Assembly: GCA_017513285.1 (NCBI GenBank)
Contig: JAFXGD010000057.1
Coordinates: 1 to 33,160 of the forward strand
Length of the DNA: 33,160 bases
Origin: Alphaproteobacteria bacterium
GTDB lineage: Bacteria; Pseudomonadota; Alphaproteobacteria; Rs-D84
Direction of reading: 5' to 3'
In this document: positions 1-7,225 of the stretch, in pieces
How the letters are laid out: each line of letters begins with the position of its first letter
Position numbering within the stretch: the stretch's first letter is position 1
The notes under the pieces: model-generated
What the model saw: only the letters and a program-made list of their open reading frames with translations
The model's database searches: none
Told to the model about the DNA's origin: nothing
Position numbers and translations under genes: made by a program

Positions 1-166
1 CTGCAAAACTATAGTTGTACACACGACCTTCTTGGGTGCACATCTTTTCCAACTCACGTGGAATAATGATATCATTAACTAATTTTTCCAGCGATTCTAC
101 ATACCCCGCCGGCGCCACAGATTTAATACCGTCCGTCAAACTGAACTTTACTAACTTTTTATCCAT
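1..166 (-). CDS. Unknown protein, N-terminal 55 residues only (gene runs off the window)
   Basis: On the minus strand an ATG at 166 opens a frame that stays open to the window edge, giving 55 residues beginning MDKKLVKFSLTDGIK. A GGGATA stretch just upstream can serve as ribosome binding site, and the start lies only 11 bases after the stop of the preceding gene, so it looks like the last visible member of the operon that starts with the LysM protein. The visible part has no signal peptide or membrane segment and is mixed charged and hydrophobic. I do not recognise a family from this fragment. Confidence 0.6.
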   Translation of the reverse strand, partial: MDKKLVKFSLTDGIKSVAPAGYVESLEKLVNDIIIPRELEKMCTQEGRVYNYSFA

Positions 167-177
167 TTTTTATCCCG

Positions 178-990
178 CTATCTTTTATTTTCTGCGATAA
201 TCTGTTTTGCAAATTTGCGTATTTGCTGAACAGCATCATCAAATTCAAACACATGTGGCATGGGGCAGACCGACTTCATTGTTGCATTATGCATTCTGGG
301 CGTTCTGCAAATCGGGCACATATGGAAATCACCTGCTTTTATCGCCCCACATGTTTTTGCCGCCTTGTGCGCCAAATTTGTACCGGGTTTATACACCGCA
401 ACAAATCGTGCATTTTCTTTTAACCTTAAATATTCTGTAAACATAAAAGCAGGGCACATTTGACCCGCACGTTGTTTTTCACGACGGCATGCGACCTGAT
501 GCGCACGAATTTCTTCTGCATGCTCTTGGGTGTACTTGGCACCATACTCTAATTTATGTTCACGATTTTCTTGATAATATTTCTTGGCCGTCGCCAAAAC
601 ACGTTCACGATTTCTATCGATCCACGCTTTGGTGTTGTCACGTTTACCAATGGCACGCACCCGTTTTTGTTCCGGCGTCAAAGCATCATAGTATGCCTTG
701 GACCGTTTTTTATATTTTTCCGGATTTTTGGCATATCTTGCTTTACGACGTTCACTGATTTCATCTGCATGACGTTCCCGATAACTTTTATTTTTCTCGA
801 TACGTTCTTCTAATGTCAAAGTTTTCGAATAACGTTTAGCATTTTCACGCATTTTTTCCGCATTACGCACATAGTAATCATGACGTTGTGCCGCAATCTT
901 TTCCCGATTTGCCGCACGATATCGTCTGCGCCTTTCACGTTCTTTCAACTGGGCCGGCGTTAATTCTTCATCCGGTATTCTTTTAGGCAT
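178..990 (-). CDS. Basic repeat protein with C-terminal cysteine cluster, function unknown
   Basis: A 270-residue, strongly basic protein. Roughly residues 15-170 consist of about nine imperfect units of 15-19 residues built on a pattern like Y-x3-N-x-E-K followed by R/K-x-Y (for example YRAANREKIAAQ, YVRNAEKMREN, YAKNPEKYKKR, YQENREHKLEY). This should form a long charged helical region. The C-terminal 100 residues are different and contain a possible zinc site, CGAIKAGDFHMCPIC followed by a later Cys and His pair. Similar charged repeats precede HNH-type domains in some phage and bacterial proteins (family knowledge), but I cannot see an HNH motif. The ATG at 990 is preferred; a TTG at 996 is in frame. 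No strong ribosome binding site is visible. It begins 17 bases after the LysM gene stop, so it is probably co-transcribed with it. Confidence 0.65.
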   Translation of the reverse strand: MPKRIPDEELTPAQLKERERRRRYRAANREKIAAQRHDYYVRNAEKMRENAKRYSKTLTLEERIEKNKSYRERHADEISERRKARYAKNPEKYKKRSKAYYDALTPEQKRVRAIGKRDNTKAWIDRNRERVLATAKKYYQENREHKLEYGAKYTQEHAEEIRAHQVACRREKQRAGQMCPAFMFTEYLRLKENARFVAVYKPGTNLAHKAAKTCGAIKAGDFHMCPICRTPRMHNATMKSVCPMPHVFEFDDAVQQIRKFAKQIIAENKR

Positions 991-1007
991 TTTCAAACCA
1001 TGTTTTA

Positions 1008-2141
1008 TTATCTGTCTTCATCCACAGGAATTTGCAATAACTGCTTTGGATGTATTAAATCCGGGTTTGTAATCCCATTACGTTCGGCAATAATACTGAA
1101 CAAAATTCCACGACGCATAAAATTACGTGCGATAATCCACAAACAATCCCCACGACGCACGGTATAGTACGTATCGTCATCGCCCGTCATTTCCGGCATA
1201 GTAAATTCATGCTTTACATTTGCGATTGTTTTTCCATCACCATCGTGCAGACGCACCATCATTTCGTATTTTTCACCGGATTTTAATTCGCCAACATCTG
1301 CGCCCAATCCAAAGTGTTTATGATCGGACACACGTGCAAAGCCCAAATATTTATCATTTAATGTCAAAGACACACGCAACCGTGGCAAAGAATTACCCGA
1401 CACCACAATACGCCCAGAATCCAAATAATCTATCTTTGTCACAACCAAATCGCCATCGTGCAAAACGTGTGGCGATTGCAATACAGTGCTGCCACTTTTT
1501 GTCATTAACAAAGAAACAGAATTATCTGCCCCCGCCTGAGACACATATACGAAAACTTTATCCGATGATTTTACTTCGGGTTCGTCGCCCAGCAACGCAA
1601 TTGTATAATTTCCCGGCGCCCAAGGTTTACTGGGGGTATAAACAAATTCCCCGGCATAGTTTGTACGTTCTGTGGCAACAATTTTACCATTAACCATGAC
1701 AGAAATATTCTGATGTGGCAACCAACGTCCTGCAACAACCACATTTCCATTTTTTTCAATACGCACGATATCGAATTGTGGCACATCTGCTTTTTTTACC
1801 GTCTGAACCACAGAATCCGGCACAGTTGGCACAACAACGACACGTGACACCGTTTCACCACGAATAAACAGCGCCCACACAATAATCATCAACACAAAAA
1901 TCGCACACATAATCGGGAACCAATATGCTTTCAGCACAGATTTTTGTTTTGCATTTTCAGATTTTTTATCTGTTGCATTTTTATCTTTATTTGGTGCGGG
2001 ACGTGCGAACAGATTCAAAGACTTTAAAAATCCACGTGTATATTCACGACGATTTTCCAACCAATCATTTTGCTGTGCGATTGCATCATCAATCAAGTCA
2101 TCTGTTGAACGTTTGATTTTTCCCATATTATTCTTGGCCAT
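1008..2141 (-). CDS. Membrane-anchored LysM-domain protein
   Basis: A 377-residue envelope protein. The N-terminal 72 residues are charged and cytoplasmic, a single hydrophobic helix lies at about 73-93 (WFPIMCAIFVLMIIVWALF), and the rest should be periplasmic. Residues about 115-320 look like two beta-rich Ig-like modules (IEKNGNVVVAGRWLP, then IDYLDSGRIVVSGNSLP, each followed by a ...V.LN/VNGK pattern). A LysM domain closes the protein at about 325-372 (YYTVRRGDCLWIIARNFM ... NPDLIHPKQLLQIP), which binds the glycan of peptidoglycan. Proteins of this layout are common in Alphaproteobacteria and tether the inner membrane to the wall. The start is well supported by AGGAG seven bases before the ATG. 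It is the first gene of a minus-strand operon continuing through 178-990. Confidence 0.85.
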   Translation of the reverse strand: MAKNNMGKIKRSTDDLIDDAIAQQNDWLENRREYTRGFLKSLNLFARPAPNKDKNATDKKSENAKQKSVLKAYWFPIMCAIFVLMIIVWALFIRGETVSRVVVVPTVPDSVVQTVKKADVPQFDIVRIEKNGNVVVAGRWLPHQNISVMVNGKIVATERTNYAGEFVYTPSKPWAPGNYTIALLGDEPEVKSSDKVFVYVSQAGADNSVSLLMTKSGSTVLQSPHVLHDGDLVVTKIDYLDSGRIVVSGNSLPRLRVSLTLNDKYLGFARVSDHKHFGLGADVGELKSGEKYEMMVRLHDGDGKTIANVKHEFTMPEMTGDDDTYYTVRRGDCLWIIARNFMRRGILFSIIAERNGITNPDLIHPKQLLQIPVDEDR

Positions 2142-2179
2142 ACCGATACTCCTGAAATCTGAGATTATTTTTACTTTTG

Positions 2180-2210
2180 GACAAATTATTACAAATAATA
2201 TTTCTTTGTC
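2180..2210. repeat. Inverted repeat in the divergent LysM/pfk intergenic region
   Basis: GACAAA (2180-2185) and TTTGTC (2205-2210) form a perfect 6-base inverted repeat separated by 19 AT-rich bases. It overlaps the -35 box of the minus-strand promoter and sits just upstream of the plus-strand -10 box, so it could be an operator. AT-rich sequence makes a chance match possible. Confidence 0.3.
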
Positions 2211-2212
2211 AA
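2183..2212 (-). promoter_or_regulatory. Putative sigma-70 promoter for the LysM operon
   Basis: Read on the minus strand, TTGACA (2207-2212) is followed after 18 bases by TAATTT (2183-2188); TAATAA at 15 bases is an alternative -10. The -35 box is consensus, the -10 box is weak. It lies about 40 bases upstream of the LysM gene start. Confidence 0.45.
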
Positions 2213-2223
2213 TTTATTTATGA

Positions 2224-2229
2224 TATAAT
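2224..2229 (+). promoter_or_regulatory. Putative -10 box for phosphofructokinase gene
   Basis: TATAAT, a perfect -10 consensus, lies 24 bases before the pfk ATG. The hexamer 17 bases upstream (TTTCTT, 2201-2206) is a poor -35 match, so activation by a factor or a weak promoter is possible. Confidence 0.45.
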
Positions 2230-2253
2230 TACGGCAAGAATCAGGGGTTATTC

Positions 2254-3333
2254 ATGAAAACGATTGGCATAATGACAACTGGCGGCGATTGCAGTGGATT
2301 AAACACCGCCATTCAACGTATTGTACGTGGCGCCACATTGCGTGGTTGGCGCACATTGGGCATATTGGACGGCACAGACGGTCTGTGTGTTACACCGCCC
2401 GCCGTCATAGAGTTAAATGATTTAATGTTACCGATTGAAAACGCACGTCTGGCGGGCAGCTTTCTGCACAACGGTCGTGCCCATGCACTGAATTTTGAAA
2501 CGGCGGCCGAAACGGGTCGCATTGCGGCTTTTAATCGCCAATTACACAAATCATTACGGTCATTAAATTTAGATGCGCTGGTCTTAATCGGCGGCAATGG
2601 CAGTCTGTCATTGGCATGGGCCAATCGTGAAATATATCGGGATTTACAGTTGATATGTATACCAAAAACGATTGACATGGACATGCCTTTGACCGAACGC
2701 ACAATTGGCTTTGACACTGCGGTTCAACAGTTAACATCGTTTTGCGATCAATTAATGCTGACCGCACGCAGTCACCACAGATGGTTTGTTGTCCAATCGA
2801 TGGGGCGTGATTGTGGTCAATTGGCATTGCATGCCGGCATTGCGGTCGGCGCCCACGCCATATTAATTCCCGAAATAAAATTTGACATCAACGCATTGAT
2901 TGACCACATTAAATCCGCCCAAACGGATTACGGCATAATCATTGTATCCGAAGGCATTTCATTGCGTGGTCATTCGGGTCGTCCGGCGGACATGATTTCA
3001 CGCAAATTAACATCGGCGGGCATCACCAACCGCCCTGCATTTCCGGAACACACACAAAGGGCAGGGGACACCACCGCCACCGATCGGATTTTGGCGACAC
3101 GATTTGCAGATTGCGCATTAAACGCCATTGAAAACAACGAAACGTATGTGATGACGGCATTAATGAATGACACGGTTACGACTGTGCCACTGGCTGAATT
3201 CATTGCATCGGGTGAAATTGTTCACGACCCAAAGATTCCCGATTTAATGACATCGAATGCGTATGTATCACCGGACGACCCATTACTGTCTGTGGCACAT
3301 GACATGGGGATATACCTGGGCGAACAGAAATAA
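2254..3333 (+). CDS. pfkA: 6-phosphofructokinase (group III / mixed-substrate type)
   Basis: A 359-residue cytoplasmic enzyme that phosphorylates fructose 6-phosphate at C1 in glycolysis. Recognisable motifs in order: N-terminal loop TTGGDCSGLN (8-17), GGNGS (113-117), PKTIDMD (137-143) with the catalytic Asp as D141, substrate loop MGRDCG (183-188), ALHAGIAVGA, SEGISLRG, and the sugar-phosphate loop HTQRAGD followed by DRILATRFA. The combination of Gly at the second ATP/PPi-discriminating position and Lys at the first (PKTID) is that of group III enzymes, which may use ATP or PPi; the phosphoryl donor cannot be settled from sequence. Two positions are unusual: the normal GGDGS Asp is Asn115, and the usual TIDND Asn is Met142. 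Start is supported by AGGGG eight bases before the ATG. It is monocistronic, between a divergent promoter region and a terminator. Confidence 0.9.
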   Translation: MKTIGIMTTGGDCSGLNTAIQRIVRGATLRGWRTLGILDGTDGLCVTPPAVIELNDLMLPIENARLAGSFLHNGRAHALNFETAAETGRIAAFNRQLHKSLRSLNLDALVLIGGNGSLSLAWANREIYRDLQLICIPKTIDMDMPLTERTIGFDTAVQQLTSFCDQLMLTARSHHRWFVVQSMGRDCGQLALHAGIAVGAHAILIPEIKFDINALIDHIKSAQTDYGIIIVSEGISLRGHSGRPADMISRKLTSAGITNRPAFPEHTQRAGDTTATDRILATRFADCALNAIENNETYVMTALMNDTVTTVPLAEFIASGEIVHDPKIPDLMTSNAYVSPDDPLLSVAHDMGIYLGEQK

Positions 3334-3372
3334 AAAAACGGGATTAAAATTAATCCCGTTTATCTTTTTTTA
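3332..3372. terminator. Bidirectional terminator between pfk and the ACP gene
   Basis: A perfect 10-bp stem (AACGGGATTA, 3337-3346, with TAATCCCGTT, 3351-3360) has a 4-base loop. On the plus strand a T-rich stretch follows (3364-3370); on the minus strand the A run at 3332-3338 becomes a T tract. It can therefore end both convergent transcripts. Confidence 0.85.
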
Positions 3373-3806
3373 TACAGTGGGCATTTTACCAACTTACATG
3401 CATTAACCACCGGCATCCCACCCGGGAAAGGATTTATATCCCTGACACATTTCTGTCCTGTGGCCCGACAATACACCACGCCATTATGCAGTAAATACGC
3501 CCCCGTTGCGGTTGGTCGTTTATACATTGGCCGTGCCTGTTTATCACGCAGGATAAATTTCATCGGCACACCTGCTTTGATATCTCTGATACACTGCACC
3601 ATTTCTGCGACCGTTTCGATACGTGCGCACAGTTCATCTGGCACATCGATTTTATAATGATGTTCCAAATCAATCAACATTCCCGCCCGGTCCAAAGAAT
3701 CGATACCCAATTCATCGAACCGCACATCCGTTGACATTACCTGCAAGTGCGAATTACGCCCTGTAACTTTTTCGGTATAGTCGCATACAGTATGAACGAT
3801 ATTCAT
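3360..3806 (-). CDS. Acyl carrier protein with a cysteine-rich C-terminal extension
   Basis: A 148-residue protein. Residues 1-80 form an acyl carrier domain: the motif LGIDSLD gives the serine (S37) that would carry 4'-phosphopantetheine, and helices around VCDYTEKVTG, MLIDLEHHYKIDVP and IETVAEMVQCI match the family. Typical ACPs end near residue 80; here about 68 further residues follow, basic, with four cysteines (YCRATGQKC and ACKLVKC) and little helix, which could form a zinc-binding or disulfide-linked module. I start at the ATG at 3806, preceded by AAGGAAG, rather than the longer frame starting at 3842. No fatty acid or polyketide genes adjoin it, so its acyl substrate and partner enzyme are unknown. 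It has its own promoter and shares a terminator with pfk. Confidence 0.75.
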   Translation of the reverse strand: MNIVHTVCDYTEKVTGRNSHLQVMSTDVRFDELGIDSLDRAGMLIDLEHHYKIDVPDELCARIETVAEMVQCIRDIKAGVPMKFILRDKQARPMYKRPTATGAYLLHNGVVYCRATGQKCVRDINPFPGGMPVVNACKLVKCPLYKKR

Positions 3807-3846
3807 TTTTTCTTCCTTTATGATGGCCCAAAAAACCACCACCGTA

Positions 3847-3876
3847 ACTATACCCAGATATAAATCACAATGTCAA
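3847..3876 (-). promoter_or_regulatory. Strong sigma-70 promoter for the ACP-like gene
   Basis: On the minus strand TTGACA (3871-3876) and TATAGT (3847-3852) are separated by 18 bases, about 40 bases before the ACP-like start codon. The -35 box abuts the dnaK terminator. Confidence 0.65.
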
Positions 3877-3877
3877 T

Positions 3878-3905
3878 AAAAAACGCCCCAAAACAGGGCG
3901 TTTTT
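3878..3905 (-). terminator. dnaK terminator
   Basis: Stem AAACGCCC (3881-3888) with GGGCGTTT (3896-3903), 7-base loop. On the minus strand it is followed by a T run (3878-3883), 20 bases after the dnaK stop. Confidence 0.85.
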
Positions 3906-3924
3906 GATGATAATTTTACTGATT

Positions 3925-5814
3925 TTATTTTTCAGAAAAATCTGCATCCACTGTACCGTCTTCATTTTTCTTGTCGGCATTTTCGGACGCTTGTTGTTCG
4001 GCCTGGGCGGCTTTATAGACCGCTTCGCCCAACTTCATTGCTTTTTCTGTCAGTGCATCTGTTTTTGCCTTCAAAGATTCGGCAGTTGCATCTGCTTTGG
4101 CCAATTCGTCTGCCAATTCTTTTTTGGCATCTTCGATGGCCTTTTTATCATCTTCGCTGATTTTATCACCATGTTCTTTCAAAGACTTTTCGATACTGAA
4201 AACGGCTGTTTCTGCTGTATTTTTTGCTTCGGCCAATTCACGTTTTTTCTTATCGGCTTCGGCATTTGCTGCGGCTTCATCAACCATACGTTGGATTTCA
4301 TCTTCGGACAAACCACCGTCTGATTTAATTGAAATCGCCTGTTCTTTACCTGTACCTTTATCTTTTGCAGACACATGGACGATACCATTTGCATCGATAT
4401 CGAACGACACTTCGATTTGTGGCATACCACGTGGAGCAGGTGCAATACCTTCCAGGTTAAATTGACCCAACAGTTTATTATCCGCCGCCATATCACGTTC
4501 ACCTTGGAACACACGGATTGTCACGGCCGATTGGTTATCTTCTGCAGTACTGAACACTTGGGACTTTTTGGTTGGGATTGTTGTATTACGATCGATTAAG
4601 CGTGTAAACACCCCACCCAATGTTTCGATACCCAAAGACAAAGGTGTCACATCCAACAGCAACACATCCTTTACATCACCTTTTAACACACCGCCTTGGA
4701 TTGCGGCGCCCATACCGACCACTTCGTCTGGGTTAACGCCTTTGTGTGGTTCACGACCAAAGAATTCTTTAACTGTTTCTGCGACCTTTGGCATACGTGT
4801 CTGTCCACCGACCAAGATAACTTCATTGATTTGTGATTTTTCCAACCCTGCGTCTTTCAACGCTTTTTTACAAGGTTCGATTGTACGTTCAATCAAATCC
4901 GCCACCAAAGATTCCAATTTTGCACGTGTTAACGTGGTATTAAAATGCTTTGGCCCGGTCGCATCTGCGGTCAAGTATGGCAAATTAATATCCGTAGATG
5001 TTTTTGATGACAATTCGATTTTTGCTTTTTCTGCCGCTTCTTTCAAGCGTTGCAACGCCAATTTATCACCGGACAAATCGATACCCGATTGTGCTTTGAA
5101 TTCTGCGATTAAGTGTTCCAAGATACGTGCATCAAAATCGGACCCACCCAATGCGGTATCACCATTTGTTGATTTCACTTCGAACACACCATCGACAATT
5201 TCCAAGATAGAAATATCGAACGTACCGCCACCCAAATCGTACACTGCGATAATACCGTCTTTACCTTTGTCCAAACCATATGCCAATGCGGCGGCGGTTG
5301 GTTCATTAACGATACGCAAAACATTTAAACCTGCGATACGACCGGCGTCTTTGGTTGCTTGGCGTTGTGAATCATTAAAGTACGCCGGCACAGTAATAAC
5401 AGCATCTGTCACCGGTTCGCCCAAATAACTTTCTGCATCTTTTTTCAATTTTGCCAAAATCATTGCCGACACCTGTGAAGGGGCGTATTTTTTCCCATCC
5501 ATTTCGACCCATGCATCACCATTATCACCTGCGACGATTTTATATGGCACACGTGCGGCGATTTCACGCACAGCCGGGCTGTCAAAGCGCAACCCCATCA
5601 AACGCTTAATTTCATAAATTGTATTTTCTGGATTTGTGACCGCTTGGTTTTTTGCGGTAATACCGACCAATTGTTCACCGTTTGACGTCAATGCGACAAC
5701 AGATGGTGTTGTACGTTGACCTTCGGCATTTTCGATAATTTTTGGATCAGTTCCGTCCATAAACGCCATGGCGGAATTAGTTGTACCTAAATCAATACCA
5801 ATTACTTTTCCCAT
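3925..5814 (-). CDS. dnaK: Chaperone DnaK (Hsp70)
   Basis: A 629-residue ATP-dependent chaperone that binds exposed hydrophobic segments of unfolded proteins, normally with DnaJ and GrpE. Hsp70 signatures are all present: [10 protein letters not shown] at residues 5-14, [20 protein letters not shown] with [15 protein letters not shown], the phosphate loop [12 protein letters not shown], and [13 protein letters not shown]; the substrate-binding domain ([28 protein letters not shown]) and a lysine-rich helical lid follow. The C-terminus ends [11 protein letters not shown], slightly shorter than the usual tail. A longer frame reaches 5922, but the ATG at 5814 has AAGGAG seven bases upstream and matches the family start. 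Neither dnaJ nor grpE is adjacent; dnaK is flanked by terminators on both sides, so it is monocistronic. Confidence 0.98.
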   Translation of the reverse strand: MGKVIGIDLGTTNSAMAFMDGTDPKIIENAEGQRTTPSVVALTSNGEQLVGITAKNQAVTNPENTIYEIKRLMGLRFDSPAVREIAARVPYKIVAGDNGDAWVEMDGKKYAPSQVSAMILAKLKKDAESYLGEPVTDAVITVPAYFNDSQRQATKDAGRIAGLNVLRIVNEPTAAALAYGLDKGKDGIIAVYDLGGGTFDISILEIVDGVFEVKSTNGDTALGGSDFDARILEHLIAEFKAQSGIDLSGDKLALQRLKEAAEKAKIELSSKTSTDINLPYLTADATGPKHFNTTLTRAKLESLVADLIERTIEPCKKALKDAGLEKSQINEVILVGGQTRMPKVAETVKEFFGREPHKGVNPDEVVGMGAAIQGGVLKGDVKDVLLLDVTPLSLGIETLGGVFTRLIDRNTTIPTKKSQVFSTAEDNQSAVTIRVFQGERDMAADNKLLGQFNLEGIAPAPRGMPQIEVSFDIDANGIVHVSAKDKGTGKEQAISIKSDGGLSEDEIQRMVDEAAANAEADKKKRELAEAKNTAETAVFSIEKSLKEHGDKISEDDKKAIEDAKKELADELAKADATAESLKAKTDALTEKAMKLGEAVYKAAQAEQQASENADKKNEDGTVDADFSEK

Positions 5815-5849
5815 TATTTTACTCCTTAAAATTTTCAACTTTACACACC

Positions 5850-5877
5850 ATATAGTTATGCAAAAAATGATTTCAAG
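5850..5877 (-). promoter_or_regulatory. Possible heat-shock (sigma-32-type) promoter of dnaK
   Basis: On the minus strand CCCCTTGAAA (core CTTGAA at 5872-5877) is followed by CTATAT (5850-5855), with 18 bases between CTTG and the -10 element. CTTG with a spacing of 17-18 bases is the alphaproteobacterial RpoH layout; the -10 element fits only partly. No CIRCE inverted repeat is visible. Confidence 0.45.
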
Positions 5878-5919
5878 GGGCAACAAGCATATTTTCTTAA
5901 ACAAAAAAGAAAAAATTTT

Positions 5920-5947
5920 CAAAAAAAACCACCCAAAATTGGGTGGT
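5920..5947 (-). terminator. Terminator of the Cys-rich protein operon
   Basis: Stem ACCACCC (5928-5934) with GGGTGGT (5941-5947), loop of six bases. On the minus strand a run of eight T follows (complement of 5921-5928), six bases after the stop of the 419-aa gene. Confidence 0.85.
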
Positions 5948-5953
5948 CTTATA

Positions 5954-7213
5954 TCAGAATTTCACCACTGGAAGCTGAATATCAACCACTGGTTTAGAAC
6001 TCGCAGGCTTATCATCATCGACAGCAACCTGCACCTTATTGGCCAACAAGCAAGCTTTAAATTCATCGTCACCATCCAATAAATATTGCCAACAAGGCTT
6101 TCCTTTATATGTTTGTTCTGTCATATCACGTTTTCTGGTCTTTTCCAATTCAAATTGCACCACATTACCTTTTTCATCGTATTCGACAGCTTTACCGTCT
6201 TCTAATGGGCTCATTTCACAACGCCCGTTTGGCGAAATCGTACCATAATAACCATCGGGCGGACACGCAACGCACTCACGTCCCGCATCATCTGTGGCTG
6301 TCGGATCCCCCGCAAAGCCATAACCCGACTGGGCACAACGATATTGGATACAGGACCTTTCTCTCTCTCTTTTGGAAAGGACCTTATACTTCTCCTTCGC
6401 ATTCTGTCTCTTATACATTTCGCGATCTTTGAATATCTCATGATCCCAACCATTGCATATTGGTGTTGTATCACACAACACAGAATCAATTGGCACGCAA
6501 TCCGAATTATCCACATTTGGTTTATACCCATTTTTACACAACAAATGGAAATCGGCACCAATCGGTTCCATCAGAGCATAATTCCACCCACTCTCAGATT
6601 TTTCGCCAAAAGCGCGTATCGTAACCGGACGCGAAATAACACCGTGTTCTAATATTTTTTCAACCCCCATCGTAACATAATGATAATTATTTTGATCACT
6701 GGTTTTTCGTTCATTTACCTTATTACTGCAATCATAGTGATCCTTGAAAAAGTATGCCACTTTCGCCGAACCATTGTCATCATTGCCACTCATTCTTGGG
6801 ATATCTAACGGCACCGCGTCACATGTTTGTGCCCCTGTTGAATAATCAACAGAACAATTTTTACCACCAAAGCCGTCCTTACAAACCCAAAAACAATCCG
6901 CTGCACTTTTTCCCTTGGCATAGTAAGCATACAACTCAGGACGCTTGGTTGTACTGCTTCGATAACTGGCAATCAACATCGGACAAAACTCTACACCATT
7001 ACCATTTATTGTTCTGGGCAACAATACATTTATCTTTTCCTGGAATTGCCCATCTTCATCAATTGAAAACTCCGTTGGGAATGTAGAAATACACTTCTTA
7101 ACCGATGGATTGCCCCATGACGTTGAAACTTCCCCGGACACTTTATCGGCAAACGCCGGTGACGCAACACATAACGCCATAAAACCAACAAAAATATTTT
7201 TATGCATTTTCAT
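5954..7213 (-). CDS. Secreted cysteine-rich protein, function unknown
   Basis: A 419-residue protein with a clear signal peptide ([22 protein letters not shown], cleavage after AFA about residue 22). The mature part holds about 20 cysteines, mostly in short patterns such as [14 protein letters not shown] (EGF-like spacing), [31 protein letters not shown] and [11 protein letters not shown], so it is probably disulfide-stabilised outside the cytoplasm. The C-terminal 70 residues are charged and low in cysteine except CWQYLL and FKACLL. No enzyme motif is visible. The start at 7213 has AGGTGG upstream, lying partly in the end of the preceding gene; only 12 bases separate the two, so translation is probably coupled with the 813-aa secreted protein. 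I do not recognise a named family. Confidence 0.8.
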   Translation of the reverse strand: MKMHKNIFVGFMALCVASPAFADKVSGEVSTSWGNPSVKKCISTFPTEFSIDEDGQFQEKINVLLPRTINGNGVEFCPMLIASYRSSTTKRPELYAYYAKGKSAADCFWVCKDGFGGKNCSVDYSTGAQTCDAVPLDIPRMSGNDDNGSAKVAYFFKDHYDCSNKVNERKTSDQNNYHYVTMGVEKILEHGVISRPVTIRAFGEKSESGWNYALMEPIGADFHLLCKNGYKPNVDNSDCVPIDSVLCDTTPICNGWDHEIFKDREMYKRQNAKEKYKVLSKRERERSCIQYRCAQSGYGFAGDPTATDDAGRECVACPPDGYYGTISPNGRCEMSPLEDGKAVEYDEKGNVVQFELEKTRKRDMTEQTYKGKPCWQYLLDGDDEFKACLLANKVQVAVDDDKPASSKPVVDIQLPVVKF

Positions 7214-7225
7214 ACGTCACCACCT

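Noticed and set aside
4568-5428. 286-residue plus-strand frame inside dnaK
   Set aside because: It is the antisense of the conserved DnaK ATPase domain; the composition (Ser/Pro/Asn rich) is that of a shadow frame.
5815-5922. 36-residue N-terminal extension of DnaK
   Set aside because: The frame is open, but Hsp70 proteins begin at the [14 protein letters not shown] position, which has AAGGAG upstream, and the extension would overlap the promoter region.
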